Shown one piece after another: positions 25,957-33,946 of a stretch of DNA of 64,000 nt (positions within the stretch are counted from its first letter, which is position 1; every line of letters starts with the position of its first letter). The notes under the pieces were generated by a model. The model did not search any database. It was not told the origin of the DNA and saw only the letters and a list, made by a program, of their open reading frames with translations. The DNA is from Holophagales bacterium. Its GTDB lineage: Bacteria; Acidobacteriota; Thermoanaerobaculia; UBA5066. The translations under genes were made by a program, and so were the position numbers. The DNA lies in the NCBI GenBank assembly GCA_016716705.1, contig JADJVF010000010.1, forward strand, positions 62,001 to 126,000. The letters are read 5' to 3'.

Positions 25957-28900
25957 ATGCTGGTCTTCCTCTCCTCGACGCCGGACGAGCTGGCGCCGCA
26001 TCGCGCCGCGGCCGAACGGGTCGTGCGCGACCTCGGCTGGGGGTCTTGCGTCCGCGAGAAGTCGCCCACCGGCGGCGGCACGATCGAGAGCTCTCTGCGA
26101 GGCGTGGACGAGGCCGACCTCCTCCTGGCAATCGTCGGATGGGGCCGAGGTCCGGTCCCCGCGCCCGAGACGGGCGGCGACGGGATGCGCCCCTGGGCTG
26201 CGTGGGAGGTGGGACGCGCCTTCAGGCGAGGCCGGCCCGCAGTCGTGCTGATGGCGAGCGAGGCCTGGCCGACTCGCGAGGAGAGCCTCGAGGCGCGTGC
26301 CCTGGTCGCGGATTTCCGCGCCGAGCTGGCCCCGCTCGCGGTGTCGTTCGACCCCGAGCCGGTCGGGGTCGAACACTTCGAGAAGCTCCTGCGAACGGAG
26401 CTCGACAGCCGCTCGCGGACCTCGAGGACGCCGTCGAAAGCTGCCGCCGATCCTTCAAGACCGAGCTCGGCGTCGACCGCCGGCCTGAGCCTGCGCGTCT
26501 GGCCGAGGCCGGAGCTGCCCGAGCGGCCCTGGCCGGTGCTCCTGCCGTACTCGCACCCCGACCTGCTCGCGGGCCGCGACGGCGAGCTTCTCGAGCTGAC
26601 CGAGCGCCTCGAACGCCCGCTCCTGATACTCGGACTGCACGCGGCCTCCGGTTCCGGGAAGAGCTCGCTCCTTCTGGGAGGGCTCGTGCCGCATCTGCGG
26701 TCGGCCGGCCGTGCGGTGGTGCTCGACCGCAACCCGGGCGAGCCCGGCCTCGCCGCCCGACTGATCGGTGACCTCCTCGACGGCCCGAAAGACGCCCTCG
26801 AGGTCGACGACACCGATCACCAGACTCTCGTGGCGCGGCTGCTCACGGCCCGCCGGCGCTCCGGCGACCGGCCGCCCATCCTCGTCCTCGACCAGTTCGA
26901 GGACGTGCTGCGCGGCGCCCGCGGCATTCGCGCGACGGTGGGCGCGCTCCTCGCCGCGACGGCCCAGCGCCGTCCCGGAATCGAAGGTCCCCTCTGCCGC
27001 TGGCTCCTCGCGTACCGACGGGAATTCCACGGTCCGCTGGTCCACTGGCTTGCCGACCCCCTGCGCGAGGGGCGCGCGCTGGGCATCGCCGGGGTGGAAG
27101 ACCTCCCGCACGATCTCGCGAGCCCGGATCGCTTCCACGCCTGGCCGCTGCCGCCGCTCGGCTCGGCCCCGGCGGGAGCCAGCGATCCAGCGGCCGCCGC
27201 GAGCGAGGCGTTTCTCGCGGCCATCACCGCTCCGCTGAACCTCGTGGACGACGGTGAAGTGGCGCGAGACCCGCCATTACCACGCTATCCGTGGCGCGTC
27301 GCGGGCGACGGCGCCCAGCGGCTGGCCCGCGCCTTCGGCGAGGCCCGGGTCAGGCAGCCCTCCGCCCCTCTCGCTCCGGAGCTGCAGGTGGTTCTCGCCC
27401 ACCTGGTCGAGGCCGCGGGCGAGCCGCTCCACGCCGCGGAGCCGGCGGTTCTCGTTGTCCCTGACGACCCGGGCCGGCTGATCGACGACGCCCTCGAGGA
27501 GCACCTGGGCCGCGGCCTCGACGCGGCCTTCCCCACGTCGGACCGGATCGGCCGTACCCGCGCCCTGCTGGCGCTGCGCGAGCTGGCCGACGCCGAGGGC
27601 CGGCGCGGTATCGGGCGCAAGGGCGACGACCTGGCCCGGGCCATGGGCCGCGAAGGGCGCGAAGTGCTGGAGAAGCTCCAGGCGCCCCAGTGCCGCCTCG
27701 TGGTCGCCGAACGGCGCGGCGACGACCTCGTTTACGTCCTCTCTCACGACCGCCTCGCCGAGGTCATCGTCCGTGCGGTGGAGGCGGGCGCCGGCGGAGG
27801 CCGCCTTGCCATCGACCCCGAGCTCCTTTCCCTGCACCGATTCGTAACCCTGCAGACGGAGCTCTACCAGTCGGGCGAGCGCGGGCAGGCGACGCTCGTG
27901 AGCGCGAGACACAGGTCAGGCATCGAGGCCCACGCCGACACGCTCCTCGCGGACGACGAACGACGGCAGTGGTGGCGGGCCTGCCGGGAGCGCCGCCACG
28001 CCGACCGGCGCCGGAGGGCCGTCGTCCTGAGCGTCGCAGCGGCCATCGTCATCCTCGCCGGCTGGGCCACCTGGGCGTACGTCGCACGCAAAGCCGCCCG
28101 TGAGGCGCTCCTGGCGCAGGTGGCCAGCGGCGAGCCCGAGGCCGCGTTCGCGTCCGTCGTCAGGGGCCTCCACGACCCGGCCATCTCGACCGAGTCCCTT
28201 CGGGACCTGCTGCGCCGACGCAAGGCGCCCCTCGACATTCTCGAGTCCGGGATTGGCGGATTCCCCAGGGCAGCCGAGGCACTCGAGATCTCCGAGGTGC
28301 CCGGGGCAAGCGAGATCCGGCGGGGCCAGACCGTCCTCGCGGTCGCCGAGCTGGCGATGCCGCTCCTGGCCGAGGCGCCAGAGGACGAGGCACGTCTCGC
28401 CACGCTCCTGTGGGTGCTCGACTACGCGCCCGGCCGGGTCCCGGCCCTGGCCAGCCGGGTGACGGCGCTGAAGGACCGTGCCCTCGCGCCGCTCCGGAAG
28501 CTCCATCCGCCTCCGCCGCCCGGGGGCGCCGGCTGGGTCGACATACCTGCCGGAAACTTCCGGATGGGTTCGGCCCCGGGGGAGAAGGACTCCCGCGACG
28601 AGGAGAGGCCGGCCCACGAGGTGACCGTCTCCGCGTTCCGGGTCCCCGACCACGAGACGACCAATGCCGAGTACCGGCGCTTCCACCCCGGCCGCCCGGG
28701 CAAGGACGAGCTTCCCGCGGTGGGCGTGTCCTGGTACTCGGCCTACGTGTACTCGGCGTGGCTCGGGGGGCGGCTGCCGACCGAGGCCGAGTGGGAGTAC
28801 ATGGCCCGGGCCGGATGCCGCTTCGAGCGATGCCGGAGGGACGGGACTCCGGCCATGGCTGGCGAAGTCGCCTGGACGTTCGGCAACTCGCGGGTCGGGT

Positions 28901-29220
28901 CGGGGGAGCCAAGGGCGCGGCCAACGGGGCGTCTCGAGCCGAATCCGTGGGGGCTGTACGACGTGCTGGGCAACGTCTACGAGTGGACAGCCGACTGGTA
29001 CGGCCCCTACGCCCCCGAGCGCCAGGCCGATCCGTGGGGCCCCGCTCGCGGCTCGTGGCGCGTGAACCGCGGGGGCGGCTTCGGGAGCCTGGCGGTCGGC
29101 GCCCGCCCGGCGCCCCGGGTCAGGTTCGACCCGGCGGGCGAAAGCGAGGATCTGGGATTCCGCCCCGTGCTCCCCGCCGCCCCCAGCTCTCGACGTCAGA
29201 TCGTCGATCCTGGAGAGTGA
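25957..29220 (+). CDS. DUF4062-like, STAND-type NTPase, TM, FGE-like multidomain protein
   Basis: A 1087-aa protein. Residues 1-150 resemble DUF4062 (MLVFLSSTPDELAPHR, then GVDEADLLLAIVG), a TIR-like fold found in conflict and signalling proteins. Residues 185-600 form a STAND/AAA NTPase: LPYSHPDLLAGRD, Walker A in AASGSGKSSLLLGG (about 229) and Walker B ILVLDQFEDVLRG (about 308). A membrane helix lies at about 689-710 (VVLSVAAAIVILAGWATWAYV). Residues 860-1087 are a formylglycine-generating-enzyme-like domain (IPAGNFRMGSAPGE, RLPTEAEWEYMARAG, GLYDVLGNVYEWTADWY, VNRGGGF) lacking the catalytic Cys pair. The NTPase, TM and FGE parts are paralogous to the convergent kinase protein at 29270. Plausible roles are a membrane stress or defence switch; no experimental analogue is known to me. 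Confidence 0.85.
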   Translation: MLVFLSSTPDELAPHRAAAERVVRDLGWGSCVREKSPTGGGTIESSLRGVDEADLLLAIVGWGRGPVPAPETGGDGMRPWAAWEVGRAFRRGRPAVVLMASEAWPTREESLEARALVADFRAELAPLAVSFDPEPVGVEHFEKLLRTELDSRSRTSRTPSKAAADPSRPSSASTAGLSLRVWPRPELPERPWPVLLPYSHPDLLAGRDGELLELTERLERPLLILGLHAASGSGKSSLLLGGLVPHLRSAGRAVVLDRNPGEPGLAARLIGDLLDGPKDALEVDDTDHQTLVARLLTARRRSGDRPPILVLDQFEDVLRGARGIRATVGALLAATAQRRPGIEGPLCRWLLAYRREFHGPLVHWLADPLREGRALGIAGVEDLPHDLASPDRFHAWPLPPLGSAPAGASDPAAAASEAFLAAITAPLNLVDDGEVARDPPLPRYPWRVAGDGAQRLARAFGEARVRQPSAPLAPELQVVLAHLVEAAGEPLHAAEPAVLVVPDDPGRLIDDALEEHLGRGLDAAFPTSDRIGRTRALLALRELADAEGRRGIGRKGDDLARAMGREGREVLEKLQAPQCRLVVAERRGDDLVYVLSHDRLAEVIVRAVEAGAGGGRLAIDPELLSLHRFVTLQTELYQSGERGQATLVSARHRSGIEAHADTLLADDERRQWWRACRERRHADRRRRAVVLSVAAAIVILAGWATWAYVARKAAREALLAQVASGEPEAAFASVVRGLHDPAISTESLRDLLRRRKAPLDILESGIGGFPRAAEALEISEVPGASEIRRGQTVLAVAELAMPLLAEAPEDEARLATLLWVLDYAPGRVPALASRVTALKDRALAPLRKLHPPPPPGGAGWVDIPAGNFRMGSAPGEKDSRDEERPAHEVTVSAFRVPDHETTNAEYRRFHPGRPGKDELPAVGVSWYSAYVYSAWLGGRLPTEAEWEYMARAGCRFERCRRDGTPAMAGEVAWTFGNSRVGSGEPRARPTGRLEPNPWGLYDVLGNVYEWTADWYGPYAPERQADPWGPARGSWRVNRGGGFGSLAVGARPAPRVRFDPAGESEDLGFRPVLPAAPSSRRQIVDPGE

Positions 29221-29269
29221 GCGTGGGGCGGCCCGCGACGGCGCGCTGTCTGGTTGAGATGCAGGGACC

Positions 29270-32200
29270 TCAATCCTTGGCGACCGCGTGAACCGGACGA
29301 AGACCGTACTCCACCGATCTGCCATCGGCCGGGGTCGCTATACGACCACTGGGGTGTATCCACACCGCAGGCTGAAAGGCGCTCCCGCCACGGCACGTCC
29401 GATACGTCCCTTCGGTCCCGGCGGCCGGCCCTCTCGGGTTGACGACCGCCGCTTCCGGATAGGGCCCGTACCAGTCCGCCGTCCATTCGCAGACGTTGCC
29501 GTAGACGTCGAACAGACCGCGCTGGTTCGGTTTCCTTCCACGCGCGGGGTGTAGCGACGGCTCTCCTCCGCTCACCGCCGAGTTGCCCGTCCACCAGGCG
29601 ACCTCGTCGAGGCGAGCCTCGCGCCCGCCCTCCGTGCAGTAGGCGTTCTCGCAGCCTGCGCGGGCCGCGTACTCCCACTCGGCCTCGGTCGGCAGGCGCC
29701 CTCCGAGCCAGGCGGCGTACACATAAGCGTCGTACCAGGTGACCCGCGCCGCCGGGAGTTCGTCGTCCCCCTCGTGCTCCGGGACCAGGCGGCGGTACTC
29801 GGCACAGGTCACCTCGTGGTCGAGGACCCGGAACGCCGAGACGGTGACCTGGTGCCGCGGGTGCTCGTCGGCGCTCTCCGCGCCCGTGCGGTTCTCGGTG
29901 GGTGCGGCGCCCATCCAGAACGTGCCGCTCGGAATGAGAACCCAGCCCGCCTCCCCCTCGGGCGGCGGAGGGTGCAGCCGGCGGATGGACGCGAGGCCGC
30001 TGTCGCGGAGCTGCGCGGCTCGGCCAGCCTCCGTCGTGTCAGGAGCACCGCCGGCCGCATAGTCGAGCGCCCACAGGAGCGAAGCGAGACGCACGTTGTC
30101 CTTCGGGGCCTCGGCGAGGAGGGGCATCGCCAGCTCGGCGGCGTCGAGGACGACCCTCGCGCGGCGCTCCGCGGGGACGCCGCCCATCCCGGACTCGAGA
30201 ACGTCGAGGGGACGCGGCCGAAGCCTCAGCCGCGAGAGCAGCTCGCTCCTTTCGAGGCCGCTGGTGGCGAGGCCCCGGTCCAGGGCCGCGAAGGCGGCTT
30301 CGGGGTTTCCCTTGGCGACCTGCTCGAGCAAGGCCGCTCGCTCCGCCTGCACCTTCACGAACGAGGCGATACCGAGCCCGGCGGCGACGATCAGGAACGC
30401 GGCCACGCCACTCCACGCCGCCCGCCGCCCCAGATCGGCCCGGCGCCGCTTCCGGCACGCGGCCCACCAGGCCCGGCGGTCGTCGTCCCAGAGGAGAGCT
30501 TCGGCGCAGGCGCTGATCTGACGGTAGCGGCGACCCGGAAGACCGGTTGCCGAGGCTTCGCCCCGCACGTGGAGCGCCGTCTCCACGGCGACGAGGCGGC
30601 GCAAGGCGAGAAGCTCGGCGTCGACGACGAGGCCGCCGCCGCGCCCTTCCTCGTCCACGAGCCGCGCAATCGCCAGGGCCATCCGGTCGTGGGAGAGCGT
30701 CCAGCTTGGGCCAGCCTGTCCCTCCCTGCGCACGAGAAGGCGCGTGTCCGGAGCAGCCAGCCGCTGGAGAACCTCTCGGCCCGCGGCGCCCACCGCGCGC
30801 TCGACCGCCGCGGCGGGCCGTCCTTCCTTTCGCGCCCCCGTGTCACTGGCCAGCTCGCGCAGGGCGAGAAGGGCCCGGGCCCGATCTCGCGCTGCGCCGC
30901 GCCCGGCCGGGAAGGCCGCCTCCATGGCGCGGCGGAGGTGGTCGTCGAGGGCGCGGTCGACGAGCTTGACAGGGTTCTGGGGAACCTCGACGACGTGTGT
31001 GACTGACGATTCGGCCAGGAGATGGGAGAGGACGACCTGCAGCTCGGGCGCGAGCGGGGCGTCGGGGCGCGTCAGCCGTGCCTCGGCGAAGACCCGTGCC
31101 AGCCGGTCCGCGGCTCCGTCGGCGAAGCGCCACGGGTAGCGAGGCCGCCCGTCGCGCGTCAGGTTCAGCGGCGCCTCGATCGCGGCCCGGAATACCGCCG
31201 ACGACTCCCGGAGCGGGTCGCGGCTGCCTGCCGCCGGGGTCCCGAGCGGCGGCAGAGGCGTGGCCGCAAAGCGCTCGGGACCCGAGAGATCGTGAGGAAG
31301 GGCGTCGAGGCCGGGGAATCCCTCCCGGCGTGCGTCGGCGGTGGCGTCGGCCAGCCAGGTGACGACCTCGCCGTGGTACTCCTCGCGGTAGGCGAGCAGC
31401 CAGCGGCAGGGCGGCGCGGTGCGGCCGGGGCGGTGGCGACAGGTCGCGGCAAGGAGCACGCCGAGGGTCGCGCGGGCCCGGCCGGCGTCGGCGCGCACGA
31501 GGACGTCCTCGAACTGGTCGAGGACGAGGATCGGAGGGACGCCGCCGGCCAGGGTCTCGCACTCGACGAGCAGCGCGACGAAGCCTTCCGCGTCCGCGTC
31601 GGCGACGGGAATGCCGCCCTCGGCGGCCACCTCGAGGAGGTCGCCGACGAGGCGCCCGGCGAGGCCCGGCTCGGCAGGATGGCGGTCAACGGCGACCGCC
31701 CGGCCGCCCGCTCGCAGCCTGGGGACGAGGCCAGCCAGGAGAAGAGAGCTCTTGCCGGTCCCGGACGGCGCCGACAGACCATGGATCGGCACGGGCGAGC
31801 GCAGAAGCCGCTCGAGCCTCGCCACGTCGCGCTCTCGGCCCGCCAGAAGGTCGGGGTGCTGGTACGGCAGGAGCACCGGGTACGGGTGTGCCGGCAGCTC
31901 CGGCGGAGGCCACGGACGCAGGCCGAGGTCGGAAGCATCGCCTCTCCCGGATTCGATCTCCAGGCCTGAAAGAGCCGCCGCAACCGCCCTGGCCGAGCGC
32001 GGCCGGCGCCTCGGGTCCTTGTCGAGACAGCGGAGTACCGCGCGCTCGACGGCCGGGGCGAGGCCCTCGCGGAAGGTCGACGGCGGCGGGGGCGTGACCT
32101 CCCGATGCTGGAAGGCCAGCTCGGCCGTCGATGACCCGGTGAACGCTCGCCTCCCCGTGAACAGCTCGTAGAGGACGAGGCCCAGGGCGTAGAGGTCGCT

Positions 32201-32956
32201 CTGGACCGACGCGTCGGCGTGGTCCCACAGCTCCGGCGCCATGTACGCGGGCGTCCCCCCCGTCGTGGCGCTGCCGATGAGCCCGGCGAGTCCGAAATCA
32301 GCGAGACGCACGATCCCGCCGGTGTCGACCATCAGGTTGCCGGGCTTGAGGTCGCGGTGGAGGATTCCGCGTTCATGGGCCGCGGTGAGCCCGTCGCAAG
32401 CCTGGCGGCCGATCTCGACGGCGCGCTCCACTGGAAGGGGCCCCGAGCGCGAAAGGAGCTTCCCCAGGTCCTCGCCCTCGATCAGCTCCATCGTCATGAA
32501 GTGGAGACCGGCGGCCTCTACCACGTCATGGACCCGGCAGACGTTGGGGTGGCTGATCTGCCGCGCGACGCGAACCTCGCCGAGGAAAAGGCGGAGGCGC
32601 ATGGGGTCCGCCGCGCCCTCGGGCAGGAGCTTGAGCGCCACGACCTCGTCGAGCTTGGTGTCCCGGGCGCGATAGACCTCACCCATCCCGCCCCGTCCGA
32701 GGAGGCTCTCGACGACGTAGCGGCCCGCGAGGAGGGTGCCAGGGGCGAAACGGTCGACGGAAACCGCCAAGGCCGGTGTCGAAGCCGACGATCGGTCGCC
32801 GCGAGGCAAGGCAACGGTCGGCCCCGGCGTTTCGCGTGCGGGGAGCCCTGCCGTGGACCCGCACGCATCGAGCCGCGCGGTCGGGACGTCGCAGCCCGCG
32901 CACGCCGCTCCTGCTGTTTCGGCGGACTCCGTCCCGCACCGGGGGCACTTCACCAC
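29270..32956 (-). CDS. Ser/Thr kinase, STAND-type NTPase, TM, FGE-like multidomain protein
   Basis: A 1228-aa protein. Residues 4-22 hold a zinc ribbon (CPRC and CAGC). Residues 80-345 are a Hanks-type kinase with GRGGMGEVYRARD, the VALKLL lysine, HRDLKPGNLM (about 198), DFGLAG (about 219) and GGTPAYMAPE, all catalytic residues present. A STAND NTPase follows (LPYQHPDLLAGRE, Walker A SAPSGTGKSSLLLAG about 398, Walker B ILVLDQFEDVLVR). There is one membrane helix (about 845-870) and a C-terminal FGE-like domain (about 1004-1228: IPSGTFWMGAAP, RLPTEAEWEYAARAG, GLFDVYGNVCEWTADWY, CRGGSAF). From the NTPase on it is paralogous to the protein at 25957. The GTG at 32956 is chosen for a GGGAG site 6 bases upstream; the next GTG (32953) is possible. 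The kinase should face the cytoplasm; which side holds the FGE domain depends on the single helix. Confidence 0.85.
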   Translation of the reverse strand: MVKCPRCGTESAETAGAACAGCDVPTARLDACGSTAGLPARETPGPTVALPRGDRSSASTPALAVSVDRFAPGTLLAGRYVVESLLGRGGMGEVYRARDTKLDEVVALKLLPEGAADPMRLRLFLGEVRVARQISHPNVCRVHDVVEAAGLHFMTMELIEGEDLGKLLSRSGPLPVERAVEIGRQACDGLTAAHERGILHRDLKPGNLMVDTGGIVRLADFGLAGLIGSATTGGTPAYMAPELWDHADASVQSDLYALGLVLYELFTGRRAFTGSSTAELAFQHREVTPPPPSTFREGLAPAVERAVLRCLDKDPRRRPRSARAVAAALSGLEIESGRGDASDLGLRPWPPPELPAHPYPVLLPYQHPDLLAGRERDVARLERLLRSPVPIHGLSAPSGTGKSSLLLAGLVPRLRAGGRAVAVDRHPAEPGLAGRLVGDLLEVAAEGGIPVADADAEGFVALLVECETLAGGVPPILVLDQFEDVLVRADAGRARATLGVLLAATCRHRPGRTAPPCRWLLAYREEYHGEVVTWLADATADARREGFPGLDALPHDLSGPERFAATPLPPLGTPAAGSRDPLRESSAVFRAAIEAPLNLTRDGRPRYPWRFADGAADRLARVFAEARLTRPDAPLAPELQVVLSHLLAESSVTHVVEVPQNPVKLVDRALDDHLRRAMEAAFPAGRGAARDRARALLALRELASDTGARKEGRPAAAVERAVGAAGREVLQRLAAPDTRLLVRREGQAGPSWTLSHDRMALAIARLVDEEGRGGGLVVDAELLALRRLVAVETALHVRGEASATGLPGRRYRQISACAEALLWDDDRRAWWAACRKRRRADLGRRAAWSGVAAFLIVAAGLGIASFVKVQAERAALLEQVAKGNPEAAFAALDRGLATSGLERSELLSRLRLRPRPLDVLESGMGGVPAERRARVVLDAAELAMPLLAEAPKDNVRLASLLWALDYAAGGAPDTTEAGRAAQLRDSGLASIRRLHPPPPEGEAGWVLIPSGTFWMGAAPTENRTGAESADEHPRHQVTVSAFRVLDHEVTCAEYRRLVPEHEGDDELPAARVTWYDAYVYAAWLGGRLPTEAEWEYAARAGCENAYCTEGGREARLDEVAWWTGNSAVSGGEPSLHPARGRKPNQRGLFDVYGNVCEWTADWYGPYPEAAVVNPRGPAAGTEGTYRTCRGGSAFQPAVWIHPSGRIATPADGRSVEYGLRPVHAVAKD

Positions 32957-33080
32957 GGCTCGCTCCCGCCCGCAGGCAGCCGGTCGACGCTCACGCTTGT
33001 CCCCATCGTAGCGCCGTAGCGGAGCCCGGGAGGCGGCGCCGGGACGGTCGGGGAACGCGCAAACGGATCCGGGCGCTCTC

Positions 33081-33143
33081 GTGATCCTCCTCGACACGCA
33101 CCTCCTGGTCTGGCTCGCGGCCGAGCCGAAGAGGCTCTCGCAG
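33081..33143 (+). pseudogene. VapC-type PIN toxin remnant (N-terminus only)
   Basis: The frame from a GTG reads VILLDTHLLVWLAAEPKRLS, the unmistakable N-terminus of VapC/PIN-domain RNases, including the first catalytic Asp (LLDTH). Similarity stops after about 20 residues, and the remaining PIN acidic residues are absent because the rluA gene occupies the downstream DNA. The GTG overlaps a TGA of a preceding short frame, as in toxin-antitoxin pairs, but I cannot recognise an antitoxin there. Probably a decayed toxin-antitoxin locus. Confidence 0.6.
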
Positions 33144-33198
33144 TCGGACGGCGATTCGCGCCTGTCCCCTGGTCCGGACGATCTGGTCGCGCGGAGCC

Positions 33199-33940
33199 TC
33201 AGGCCGCGAGGAGTTCGAGGAGCGCGGCGTACTCGGCGGGGAGCGGCGCCTCGACGTCGATGCCCGCGGATGCGACGACGACGCGCGCGGCGTGGAGGAG
33301 CGGGTGCGTGACGGCGCAGAAGGCGGCACGCGCTACGGGATCGCGCACTCCGCGCCACCGGGTCGCCCCTCCGTAGAAATCGTCGCCCACGATGGGATGC
33401 CCCTTCGCGGAGAGGTGGACCCGGATCTGGTGGGTCCGGCCCGTCTCGGGCGTCAGCTCGAGGTCGGCGACCGACGGGTAGCGCCGGAGGGTCGTCCAGC
33501 GGGTGACCGCCGGCTTGCCTCCCTCCCTGACCGCCATCTTCCGTCCGTCCTTCGGGTCGCGGGCGAGCGGCGCGTCGGCGAAGCCTCGCGAGGGAACGGG
33601 GTGGCCCCCACACGAGCGCGCGATACGTCTTGTGTGCGGCACGTTCCTGGAAGGCCATCGAGAGACGCCGGTGTGTCCCGACGTCCCGGGCCAGGAGGAC
33701 GACGCCCGACGTCCCCTCGTCGAGCCGGTGGACGAGGAGCGGCAGGTCCTGCGGTACGGGAAGGCCGCACCCCACGAGAAGACGGGCCACGACGTCCGCT
33801 TCCGACTTGCCTGGCCGACCCGATGTCGCCATCGAGAGACCCGGGGGCTTGTCGAGGGCGAGGACGGCCCCTTCCTCGAGCAGCAGCCTCGGGGGCCGAC
33901 ATCCGTCTCCGTGGCGGGCGAGGAGCTCGACGTGTGGCAC
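33199..33940 (-). CDS. RluA-family pseudouridine synthase (one frame break)
   Basis: Reads as 246 aa when one C is dropped from the run of five at 33605-33609. LALDKPPGLSM, then LPLLVHRLDEGTSGVVLLARD (the catalytic Asp is in HRLDEGTSG) and KTYRALVWG are in the first frame. ELTPETGRTHQIRVHLSAKGHPIVGDD follows in the second. This covers the RluA catalytic fold; there is no S4 domain. The target is probably a uridine in rRNA or tRNA. The gene follows the GGDEF gene by six bases on the same strand. The break is probably a sequencing error, since conserved sequence resumes with no gap. Confidence 0.85.
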
Positions 33941-33946
33941 GCGACC

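Noticed and set aside
25957..32956. A diversity-generating retroelement, because the FGE-like fold is the usual variable protein.
   Set aside because: No reverse transcriptase or template repeat is visible in the window, and the two FGE C-termini differ throughout rather than at A-specific sites.
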